This document shows positions 17,366 to 24,762 of a stretch of 64,000 nt of DNA, in pieces. The DNA lies in contig CANJTS010000001.1 of the NCBI GenBank assembly GCA_947477655.1, positions 449,243 through 513,242 of the forward strand, in the 5' to 3' direction. The stretch comes from CAILUG01 sp903844415 (GTDB lineage Bacteria > Pseudomonadota > Gammaproteobacteria > Pseudomonadales > Pseudohongiellaceae). Position 1 is the first letter of the stretch. Each line of letters begins with the position of its first letter. The translations under genes and the position numbers were made by a program. A model generated the notes under the pieces. The model ran no database searches. It was not told the origin of the DNA and was given only the letters and a program-made list of their open reading frames with translations.

Positions 17366-18181
17366 CTACACTAACTTCCAGCCGTAAATATTGAAAAATT
17401 TTATGCACGAGGCCAAAAAATAACCAACATGACGCAAACCTTTTCTACTGGCATTACCACCAAAATGGGTAATTTTACACGCAGGCAAATACACCAGACT
17501 GCCTTGCTTGCCAAGCTCTATAGATAAAGCAAAATCTTCAAAATACAGAAAAAAAACCTTATTAAAACCACCGGTATTTTTTAATTCTGCAGTTTTACAC
17601 AACATAAAACAGCCGCTGATCAAGTCAACCTCGGCTACTTTTGCTTGCTCTACAATCTTTCTGTTTTCGTACCTATAGAGACGTTGTGCAAACTTAGCCT
17701 TGATAAATTTTGGAGCAAAGCCGCGCAGGAATAAATCGAGCAGAGCAGGAAATTTTTTGCACAAATACAAAATATTACCGCTGCCGTCAAAGGCAGCAGG
17801 CGACACTGCAACTACCTGCTTAGTGGAGGTCAAATATCGTAAACCCTCACACAAACATTCCTCATGCACTATCACATCTGGATTCATAATAAGATGAAAA
17901 TCCGTATCCGCAGCAATTACCGCTTTATTGTGAGCGCGGCCATACCCGATATTTTGTCCTGCGGCTTCTACCTTAATAGAAAGCGATGACGACAGTGGTG
18001 GGAGCTGCGCACGTATACAGGCTGCATCATTACCGTTATCAACGATAGTTAAGGTAGTGCTATGGGGTAAGTGTCGGTCCAACATCAACACTGCTGTGTC
18101 TAGGCTGCGCAGCACAGTTAAAAACTGCGCTGCATCACTGTGGTAAGTCACTATTGAAATACCCAAACGAGGAATGGTCAT
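17366..18181 (-). CDS. Family 2 glycosyltransferase, probable rhamnosyltransferase (WbbL-like)
   Basis: The 271-residue product is a GT-A fold glycosyltransferase. It has a start typical of the family (LGISIVTYHSDA), NIGYGRAHNKAV and LIMNPDVIVHEECL motifs in the nucleotide-sugar site, and the FFLYFEDFALSIELGKQG acceptor-side motif. This pattern matches WbbL-type enzymes that transfer L-rhamnose onto a lipid-linked GlcNAc. Co-location with all four rml genes supports dTDP-rhamnose as donor. It is the first gene of the cluster, 3 bp before the epimerase gene. Confidence 0.83.
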   Translation of the reverse strand: MTIPRLGISIVTYHSDAAQFLTVLRSLDTAVLMLDRHLPHSTTLTIVDNGNDAACIRAQLPPLSSSLSIKVEAAGQNIGYGRAHNKAVIAADTDFHLIMNPDVIVHEECLCEGLRYLTSTKQVVAVSPAAFDGSGNILYLCKKFPALLDLFLRGFAPKFIKAKFAQRLYRYENRKIVEQAKVAEVDLISGCFMLCKTAELKNTGGFNKVFFLYFEDFALSIELGKQGSLVYLPACKITHFGGNASRKGLRHVGYFLASCIKFFNIYGWKLV

Positions 18182-18295
18182 TTCAGTTAAGACATTTAGT
18201 AACGCAGAGGTTGGACTTATATAAAAGCATTTAGTATCTAAACCTAATTTTATGTCTTGCAGCCTTAAGACTAGATTGGCACAAAGCTGTTCGGC

Positions 18296-19036
18296 TTACT
18301 CACTTACAGGAACTAGTCGGTCACCGAACGGAGTTCTGACGACCTTCATGCCGGGCGGAACATCGCCATCGCTGATTCTTACTGGTTGAAAGTTACTGAG
18401 TCGTTCGGCACGCTGGCGCTGGCGCTCTTCTCTGCCTCGGCGTTCGCCCGGCGGAACTTCGTTGACAACCTCGGCCTGTCCACTAAAGGGATTAATAAAC
18501 ACTTGCTGAGCATTAGCATTAGCATCAGCACTTACTTGTACTGATGTGTCTGTAAATCCAGGATTACTAAAGTCCTGAGCCTGTGGTGTAAGCGGCACAG
18601 ACGTACCATTGGTGGCGAGTACTGCCGCTGTAGCAAGTTTTAAAGTTGCCACATTAGTGGAGGCGCATGACACTCCGCTCGCCGGAAAATTTACACAAAC
18701 ATCACTCGCTGGTTGTTGCAGGGAAACACCTTGTTGATTGATATCCACCACTGTGAAACCAGGAAACCCTGGCACGGGCACCGTTTCTCCAGTGTGCCAA
18801 ACCAATTTTGTGACTTCGCCATTTCTGGCGATCAATGTTGTGTGGTACTCGTCACCAAACCTGCTGGTACCCCGCAAAGTAAATGCAGGCTGGCCGTTTT
18901 GACCCGCAAGCTGGGAAGATTGATCGGGCTGGAAGCTGGCTGGTTCTGCATCGATTTGCTCAAATAGGTTGAGCTCTTGGGCAGAAGTTGTTGCCAGAAA
19001 CCCGAAGGTTAATAAGACCGTAAGTAAAATACGCAT
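18296..19036 (-). CDS. Exported protein of unknown function
   Basis: A strong ribosome site (GGAGGAG) precedes the ATG at 19036. The 246-residue product has a signal peptide (MRILLTVLLTFGFLATTSAQ). Two cysteines in VCVNFPASGVSC could form a disulfide, and the C-terminus is arginine-rich (PPGERRGREERQRQRAERL). No family is recognised. The hairpin at 19081-19144 lies just upstream of the gene. Confidence 0.75.
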   Translation of the reverse strand: MRILLTVLLTFGFLATTSAQELNLFEQIDAEPASFQPDQSSQLAGQNGQPAFTLRGTSRFGDEYHTTLIARNGEVTKLVWHTGETVPVPGFPGFTVVDINQQGVSLQQPASDVCVNFPASGVSCASTNVATLKLATAAVLATNGTSVPLTPQAQDFSNPGFTDTSVQVSADANANAQQVFINPFSGQAEVVNEVPPGERRGREERQRQRAERLSNFQPVRISDGDVPPGMKVVRTPFGDRLVPVSE

Positions 19037-19080
19037 GGCTCCTCCTGTTAGTTAGTAGCTAGCTGCAGAGCTTAACAGGG

Positions 19081-19144
19081 GATAGACCATGGTTTCTCGG
19101 TTTCTTACAGTTTCTTGTAAAAAACCGAGAAACCGTGGTCTGTC
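19081..19144. repeat. REP-like long hairpin, copy 1
   Basis: The arms at 19081-19103 and 19122-19144 pair over 23 bp with only two G:T wobbles, and an inner TTACA/TGTAA pair shortens the loop. The outer ends read GATAGACCATGG and CCGTGGTCTGTC. A second hairpin with the same type of outer end (GGGACATACCACG) lies at 19952-20004, on the other side of the SapC-family gene. There is no U-run, so a plain terminator is unlikely. I read it as a REP-type repeat. Confidence 0.75.
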
Positions 19145-19152
19145 TCCTATTG

Positions 19153-19929
19153 TTAGAAGTTGCTAAACGAAAGAATCCCATGTTCTTCTGAGATTTTTGC
19201 GCCAACATCTTGAGCAATGCTACGGGCCGCCTGAGTATTAGCGGCAGCTAATTTGCCAAGTAAAGGCAGTTTTTGCGTCGATAATAATTGGCAATAAGCT
19301 ACCAATAATGCACCAGAAGTACGCAACTCTAAAAAAGCCTCTGTAGACAAGGCATTCAGTTTTGCTTCGTCAATACGGTAAAACCCATCAACATTCGAAA
19401 TTCCTTCATCATTTTTAACTTTTAATTCCCAAGGTTGTATCAGCTCATATTTTTGCAAGAGATCGCAAATATTTCGGGTGTTAGTTTTATTTTTTTCATA
19501 CTGCACTAAAGACCGAAATATCTCTTGAATGCCGTCTGTTGGCTTACCGTCACTGGTAAAAAATAATTCGCCGATATCACTTTCATTAATCAAACCACTA
19601 CTTTCATTGATACAAAGCACATCATCGTTGTTAGTGTTTTTAAATACTTGGAAAGGATAGTTCCGGTAGATCGCAGGAATGTACTCACCCTGCCAACTCC
19701 CATTGGGGGCAACATACAGATTTTCTGTTGCCCGCAAACTCTGAATAGCCACTGTAGTAAAACCGTTAGCCTCAGGTATCAAACCAATAGCCACTGCCAT
19801 CATGGCAGCCGGCAATTCCTGCGCATTAAGTGCAGCTACCGTGTCGCGCTGATAGATAAAATAATCTTTGGCACGACTCCAACGCTTGTTGCCGTGGCGT
19901 GAAAAAGAGACAGCATGTATTTCAGCCAT
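19153..19929 (-). CDS. SapC-family protein
   Basis: The 258-residue product resembles the SapC family. It has the segment AMMAVAIGLIPEANGFTTVA followed by LYVAPNGSWQGEYIPAIYR and YPFQVF, the conserved core of that Pfam family, whose members are linked by name to S-layer or peptide-transport loci but whose biochemical role is unclear. The frame extends to a TTG inside the neighbouring hairpin (19986), but the ATG at 19929, with AAGGG upstream, is preferred. No signal peptide is visible. The gene is bracketed by two long REP-like hairpins, which may mark insertion as a unit. Confidence 0.7.
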   Translation of the reverse strand: MAEIHAVSFSRHGNKRWSRAKDYFIYQRDTVAALNAQELPAAMMAVAIGLIPEANGFTTVAIQSLRATENLYVAPNGSWQGEYIPAIYRNYPFQVFKNTNNDDVLCINESSGLINESDIGELFFTSDGKPTDGIQEIFRSLVQYEKNKTNTRNICDLLQKYELIQPWELKVKNDEGISNVDGFYRIDEAKLNALSTEAFLELRTSGALLVAYCQLLSTQKLPLLGKLAAANTQAARSIAQDVGAKISEEHGILSFSNF

Positions 19930-19951
19930 TAGCAGAGCCCTTAAATTGGTT

Positions 19952-20004
19952 GGGACATACCACGCTATCTTGCGCTTTTGGTGCAAGATAGCGTGGTATG
20001 TCCC
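19952..20004. repeat. REP-like long hairpin, copy 2 (perfect)
   Basis: The arms at 19952-19973 and 19983-20004 are perfect reverse complements over 22 bp around a 9-nt loop. The outer end GGGACATACCACG resembles the outer end of the hairpin at 19081-19144. It lies just upstream of the SapC-family start. In sum the two structures flank one gene. Confidence 0.85.
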
Positions 20005-20028
20005 CTATCTTAATCTCTATATATGCAG

Positions 20029-20556
20029 TCAATGCAGCACCACTTCAAGTAGCGGTGTTGCTTTATTCTCCTGTGCATCCCTAAGCCACGTAGGCCATGT
20101 CGCCAGCGACCATTCGGCCTTGCGGCACTGGTCGACTAAAATATTTAACCATTGGCGCAACTGCCGCCCGTCCAGCGTTAGCGAGGCACCAAGCGGTTCG
20201 CTGTAGCCACTCTCTCCCAGAAATGCTAACACCATGCCATGCTCGACCGGTGTGATGTTTACCGTATGCACCAGCCAACTTTGGGTCTCGGCTTTGCGTT
20301 GCACAGGAAGCTGCGGATCGAGTGCATCGCGCGCCCTTTGTTGGGCCATGCTTTGCAGCATTTCTGAGCGGATCTCGGTAAGAGACTGCTTTTCTAGCCA
20401 CTGCGCTAGCACCGGTACCATGCGGTTGAGCAAGCGCGGTGTCAGCCAGAGCGCCACTTGCTGGTCGGGTCCGGTCTCGCCAGTGATGTGGATGCGGTCC
20501 TCGCTTTCACTGAATTGCGTAGTAAAGCGATGTAAAGCAGGAATTGAAGATGTCAC
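20029..20556 (-). CDS. Hypothetical protein
   Basis: A 175-residue frame starting at a GTG. The product has no signal peptide or membrane helix and contains the segments VALWLTPRLLNRMVPVLAQWL and LDGRQLRQWLNILVDQCR. No family is recognised. It lies 22 bp after a short exported gene on the same strand, so the two may be co-transcribed. Reality is supported by length and protein-like composition rather than by motifs. Confidence 0.6.
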   Translation of the reverse strand: MTSSIPALHRFTTQFSESEDRIHITGETGPDQQVALWLTPRLLNRMVPVLAQWLEKQSLTEIRSEMLQSMAQQRARDALDPQLPVQRKAETQSWLVHTVNITPVEHGMVLAFLGESGYSEPLGASLTLDGRQLRQWLNILVDQCRKAEWSLATWPTWLRDAQENKATPLLEVVLH

Positions 20557-20578
20557 AAATCAACCAGGAATCATGTGT

Positions 20579-20950
20579 TTACTGACGACTATAGAGCGTT
20601 GCAGTGGCTTCCGGCAAGGAGTTGCCTGCCGCATCACGGCCAGTGACCTTGCCATTGAGCTTGGTGTCCAGCGATAGATAATAACTGCTACGGTCTATAT
20701 GTAAATTACAGAAATAGCCGCTCGAAAGTGGCGCACAGGTACCACTCACAGGCGACAACTGCTTGGTCTGAGTCAAGATCGCACCGCTTGCAGACATGTA
20801 ACGTCCAGTTTCCACCACATCTAGCTCCAACCAAGAAAAGCTGGTGCCTCCCGCACTAAAGTCGGTAAGGGCCCACGTGACCTTGTGGGTTTGCGCTAAC
20901 GCAGCATTCGAAACAGCTGCCAGCAACAGCGCAGTAGTGATGGATTTCAA
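20579..20950 (-). CDS. Small exported protein of unknown function
   Basis: The product has a signal peptide (KSITTALLLAAVSNAALAQ) and a beta-rich mature domain with two cysteines (CAPLSSGYFC) likely to form a disulfide. Two TTG codons can start it. The one at 20950 is preferred because AAGGA lies 8 nt upstream and the signal peptide is then compact (123 residues); the frame extends to a TTG at 20971. No ATG is available, and no family is recognised. Confidence 0.62.
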   Translation of the reverse strand: MKSITTALLLAAVSNAALAQTHKVTWALTDFSAGGTSFSWLELDVVETGRYMSASGAILTQTKQLSPVSGTCAPLSSGYFCNLHIDRSSYYLSLDTKLNGKVTGRDAAGNSLPEATATLYSRQ

Positions 20951-21246
20951 GATGATTTTCCTTCTTTTCAATTGGTTTTAAGACAAAAGATAAAGGGGTT
21001 AGACCCACTATTTTGTTGCCATTTTCTCCTAATCAAGGCATCGGTTAAAGCCGGTTTACTTCAAATGCATAAATTTCTTTAGAGCTTCTTTGACTGTCAA
21101 CATGATGGTGCTTTAAAACTAAGTTCCAGGTGACTTCAATGCTACTAGTTGCTAATCTTTAGACCATGTTACTTTGTCAATAATTTCCTGTTTACGTAGG
21201 ACTTAGCCGAACCTAACCCTGCACAAATCCAGGATGAGTAGTCGTT

Positions 21247-22920
21247 ATGTTGTCTGTGTCTTCAACTGCACAAATAATTACGCGCCCAGGCTGTAAAGTC
21301 AGATGGCTTCTGTTTTGTTTTTTAATTCCCCAGTTCGCACTCCCACAAGCCCTCGTTAAGCCCACCACTGAGCCACAAATTTCAGAAGCACCACTAAAAG
21401 AAGATTTTAGTCGTCTGATTTTTGAAGCCACTGCCGCTCCTCAACTGCCCTTGATTGAAGCTACGGTTGGTTCGGCCCAAGGCGCTATAGCAGGCGCTCA
21501 AAATTCAGGAGCCCAAGTTGCAACAACATCAATTACAACCAACTTGTTATTGAAAGAGCCAGGCTTACCACTGCAAACTGAAATAGTTCGTTACCAGTCT
21601 GCCCTCGATACGGCCATAGAAACTCAAGATCAGTATTCCCAGCAGTTGCGTGAACTTTATGAATCTTTAGGGGTATTGCTGCAACAAAATGGAGAACATG
21701 AGAAAGCAATCACCTTATTTGAAAAAACCATGCATATTGACCGTGTTAATGCAGGTTTGTTTACCCTTCTGCAACTGCCGATAGTTGCCAGAATAATTAC
21801 CAGCCACAGTGCGCTGGGGAACATCGATGAGGTTGCTGACTTCCAGGAATATCGCTATTACGTTCAACAGAAGTTCTATGCGCCAACTTCTCCTGAATAT
21901 CTTGCTGCTAAGGAAAACTGGGCTGACTGGAATGTAGAGTCCTACCTCAAAGAAACTGTGGAATTCAAAAACAATCCAGGTTCTGGTTTTAGTTTTGGTT
22001 CGGCGCAACAAAAAAGTATGGATTACATTCCAATTCAAAATCCAAAAAATGGCACATTTCAATACGTCCCTCGCAACCAACTGCACAATTTGCTCAATCC
22101 AAATCCTTTTTCAACCAGAGCGAACTCAACCAATCTTTATGAGCAAAGCTCACTTTATGCAATTTCACCCGAACTTATGATTGATGATCGGCTACGCAAA
22201 GCTCGGACTCTTTATGAAGATATTTTGGAAAATCAAACTGTCGAAAGTGAAATCGAAAATGGCGCAACTATTAAGCATAAACTGGCCAATATTTCTTATG
22301 CCGTAAAAAACCAAATGGATGCAATAGAGTCACAAGCCAAAGAGAGTTCGCTAGGATTTACAACTTTAATGAATCAATCAACACCCAATATTGCTGTCAC
22401 CCGAGGCTATTCTAAAACCACCGAAGATCTTGAGGGTATTGCGCTGGGACTGGAAAAAAATCCAAGTATAAATCCAGAGGAAGTTGCAATAGCCTACATA
22501 AACCTGGGCGACTGGCATGTAAGTTTTGAGCGACCACAACGCAGTAGTGCTGCTTACAAAAAAGCCTGGCAGATCTTGAAAAATGCAGATTTGGATAATG
22601 ACGCGATTGCCCGTATTTTTTCTCCACAACCGCTGATTGCGGTTCCAGCTTATGCTCTGCATGAATACAGCAGGGCACTTTTTGGTTACACAGCAAATGA
22701 TAAGCTCGAATACCGTGGCTACTTCGACACCAGCGTGACACTAGATCAATTTGGAAAATTATCAAATATTCAAATAGAGCCTGCCTCGCCTGATACTCCG
22801 CCACGACTGCGAGACAACTTACTGGATTATTTACGATCACAAAAAATGCGCCCAGCTATTGTTGATGGCGAACCCATTAAAATAACAGACTTGAAAATCC
22901 GATATTATTATTCCTATTAG
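21247..22920 (+). CDS. Exported TPR-type protein with TonB-like C-terminus, paralog 1
   Basis: The 557-residue product has an N-terminal hydrophobic segment (WLLFCFLIPQFALPQA), helical repeat stretches (residues about 115-165, LYESLGVLLQQNGEHEKAITLF, and again near 400-430), and a C-terminal region of about 80 residues, YRGYFDTSVTLDQFGKLSNI ... MRPAIVDGEPIKI, resembling the TonB C-terminal fold. It ends in an aromatic RYYYSY tail. The next gene encodes a clear paralog with the same order of regions and a similar end (RFYYTY). A periplasmic or envelope role is likely; the precise function is unknown. Confidence 0.78.
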   Translation: MLSVSSTAQIITRPGCKVRWLLFCFLIPQFALPQALVKPTTEPQISEAPLKEDFSRLIFEATAAPQLPLIEATVGSAQGAIAGAQNSGAQVATTSITTNLLLKEPGLPLQTEIVRYQSALDTAIETQDQYSQQLRELYESLGVLLQQNGEHEKAITLFEKTMHIDRVNAGLFTLLQLPIVARIITSHSALGNIDEVADFQEYRYYVQQKFYAPTSPEYLAAKENWADWNVESYLKETVEFKNNPGSGFSFGSAQQKSMDYIPIQNPKNGTFQYVPRNQLHNLLNPNPFSTRANSTNLYEQSSLYAISPELMIDDRLRKARTLYEDILENQTVESEIENGATIKHKLANISYAVKNQMDAIESQAKESSLGFTTLMNQSTPNIAVTRGYSKTTEDLEGIALGLEKNPSINPEEVAIAYINLGDWHVSFERPQRSSAAYKKAWQILKNADLDNDAIARIFSPQPLIAVPAYALHEYSRALFGYTANDKLEYRGYFDTSVTLDQFGKLSNIQIEPASPDTPPRLRDNLLDYLRSQKMRPAIVDGEPIKITDLKIRYYYSY

Positions 22921-22936
22921 ACGAACCTGGATCACC

Positions 22937-24520
22937 ATGCGCAGACATGCTCCAAGCCAAGCCGGTCGAAGTACCTGCAGTCTTTTACGTCGATTCCTTA
23001 CGACTCCGACTATAGCTAGAGAGCTAGCGGTCAGCTGTTTCTCTTTTTTTTGTGTCTTTTTTATCCCTACGAGCTTTGCGCAAGTTGATACGTCTCTACA
23101 AAACCTCATTTTTGAGCCTGTGTTAATTTCAGTTGAACCATTAAGCTCAGAACCAGATGATCAGCCTACTACTAACCCTAAAGTTACGGAAATTACTACT
23201 CTGCCAAAAGGAGATGGTGTTGAAGTAGATGAATTGCTTGCATCACAAAATAGAAAAGCTTTAGCAGGCAGCGCAGAATCACTACAGACGGACATTGTTA
23301 ATTTTGAAAAAGCTATAGCAACATTGGAGCTGGATGGCGGTCCATTTAACGTTATGCTCAGCGAAGTACTATTGGGGCTTGCCAGCGCTTATCAGCAGGC
23401 CGGTAGTTATGACCAAGCGCAATTAATCTTGGATCGTGCTGCCTACATAAATCGCGTTAATTATGGTTTGTATAACACAGCTCAGATTCCATTTTTAAAA
23501 CGAAGTATCGAAAACCATTTGTTGATGGGCGATATTCTGGCCGCTGACCAGCAGCATGAATATCTTTTTTACATCCAGAACAAACTTTACGAAGATAGCA
23601 GTGTAGAGATTTTGCCCGCTCTAAATTACTACGCTCAATGGAATTTATTTGCCGCTACTTCAGAGCTTATATCCGCACCAACAACGCCTACCGAAACACC
23701 GACCACAAGTAGAACGGGTACTGGTCCAGAAATAGTAAGCATAGAAGCTGCACCTGTCGACATGCAAAGTTTCCATTTTAATCATTTGTTAACCGCTCAA
23801 AATATTTATAACGATATTCGTGATCTTATTGCCGAAAACTTTGGCGAAGTCGATGTTCGAATGTTTGAAGTCCAAAATAATCTTATGAAAATATATGCAC
23901 TATTTGCTAATAGTTTTAATTCATATATCACTAACTTTGACGTGGCCAGCAGTTCAGGATTTGGCTCTAACACGGCTTTAGAATCTACATTGGTACGCCG
24001 TAGAGACCAAAGTTACCGAGATGGAATTACAATTCTGGAAAACAGAATACAACAACTGCAGTCGAGCGATGACCCAATTGCCTTGGCCCAACCGAAAATT
24101 GAACTTGCAGATTGGCAGTTGTATTTCACTAAACGTATGGCAGCAATTGATCTATATGAAGAAGCACATCAAGAACTAATTAACAGTGGCATTGAGCCCA
24201 GTATTATTGATTCTTTGTTCAGCCCAGATCTTCCGAAAAGACTACCAATTTCTGACGACCTCCGTTATACCCGAGAAAGTTTAAATATCTCAGCCGAGTT
24301 ACCGCTCAATTACAAAGGCTTTATCGATCTAGAATTTAACATTAATCGTTTTGGAGAAACTAATTCTGTAACCTTACTGGGTGCAAACCCCACCCCTGCT
24401 GAGGAAATTCAATCCCGCCTTCTTAATCATATCGAGAGCTCGTTATTTCGCCCACGCCTTACTGCCGGCAAGGTTCGTACAAGTGATAAAATCTTGGCGC
24501 GTTTCTACTATACTTACTGA
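22937..24520 (+). CDS. Exported TPR-type protein with TonB-like C-terminus, paralog 2
   Basis: This 527-residue protein parallels the gene before it across most of its length: LQTDIVNFEKAI matches LQTEIVRYQSAL, and AYINRVNYGLYNTAQIPFLK matches HIDRVNAGLFTLLQLPIVAR. Both have a TonB-like C-terminal region (YKGFIDLEFNINRFGETNSV) and an aromatic tail. It begins with an N-terminal hydrophobic stretch after an Arg-rich leader, so export is likely. The 16-bp gap implies one transcript. The two genes arose by tandem duplication. Function is unknown. Confidence 0.78.
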   Translation: MRRHAPSQAGRSTCSLLRRFLTTPTIARELAVSCFSFFCVFFIPTSFAQVDTSLQNLIFEPVLISVEPLSSEPDDQPTTNPKVTEITTLPKGDGVEVDELLASQNRKALAGSAESLQTDIVNFEKAIATLELDGGPFNVMLSEVLLGLASAYQQAGSYDQAQLILDRAAYINRVNYGLYNTAQIPFLKRSIENHLLMGDILAADQQHEYLFYIQNKLYEDSSVEILPALNYYAQWNLFAATSELISAPTTPTETPTTSRTGTGPEIVSIEAAPVDMQSFHFNHLLTAQNIYNDIRDLIAENFGEVDVRMFEVQNNLMKIYALFANSFNSYITNFDVASSSGFGSNTALESTLVRRRDQSYRDGITILENRIQQLQSSDDPIALAQPKIELADWQLYFTKRMAAIDLYEEAHQELINSGIEPSIIDSLFSPDLPKRLPISDDLRYTRESLNISAELPLNYKGFIDLEFNINRFGETNSVTLLGANPTPAEEIQSRLLNHIESSLFRPRLTAGKVRTSDKILARFYYTY

Positions 24521-24700
24521 TCTTTTTTAGTTTTCTGTCCGCAGCTTCTGATCTGCATCGACGCGAGTTCAGTTATGAATTGTGCTCGCAGTTAGCTTAC
24601 CTTACATTTTAGTTTCTACTCGTTAAGTATCGTTCTTTGTTATTGCGACATCACATTTATTTATTATTACTCTTTAAAAAAAATTATTTTCTCAAAAAAA

Positions 24701-24724
24701 AAGGCCAGAATTCTGGCCTTTTCT
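24701..24724. terminator. Bidirectional intrinsic terminator
   Basis: A perfect 20-bp palindrome (arms AAGGCCAGAA and TTCTGGCCTT) at 24701-24720 is flanked by an A-run before and a T-rich tail after. It sits between the convergent TPR gene and the molybdenum hydroxylase gene, and can stop transcription from either side. Confidence 0.9.
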
Positions 24725-24762
24725 TTAACTACTTTTTTCTGTTACATTTTTTATAGATACTT

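Noticed and set aside
19081..19144. Rho-independent terminator reading of the left hairpin
   Set aside because: There is no T-run after either arm, the stem is much longer than typical, and a second hairpin with matching ends lies on the other side of the gene.
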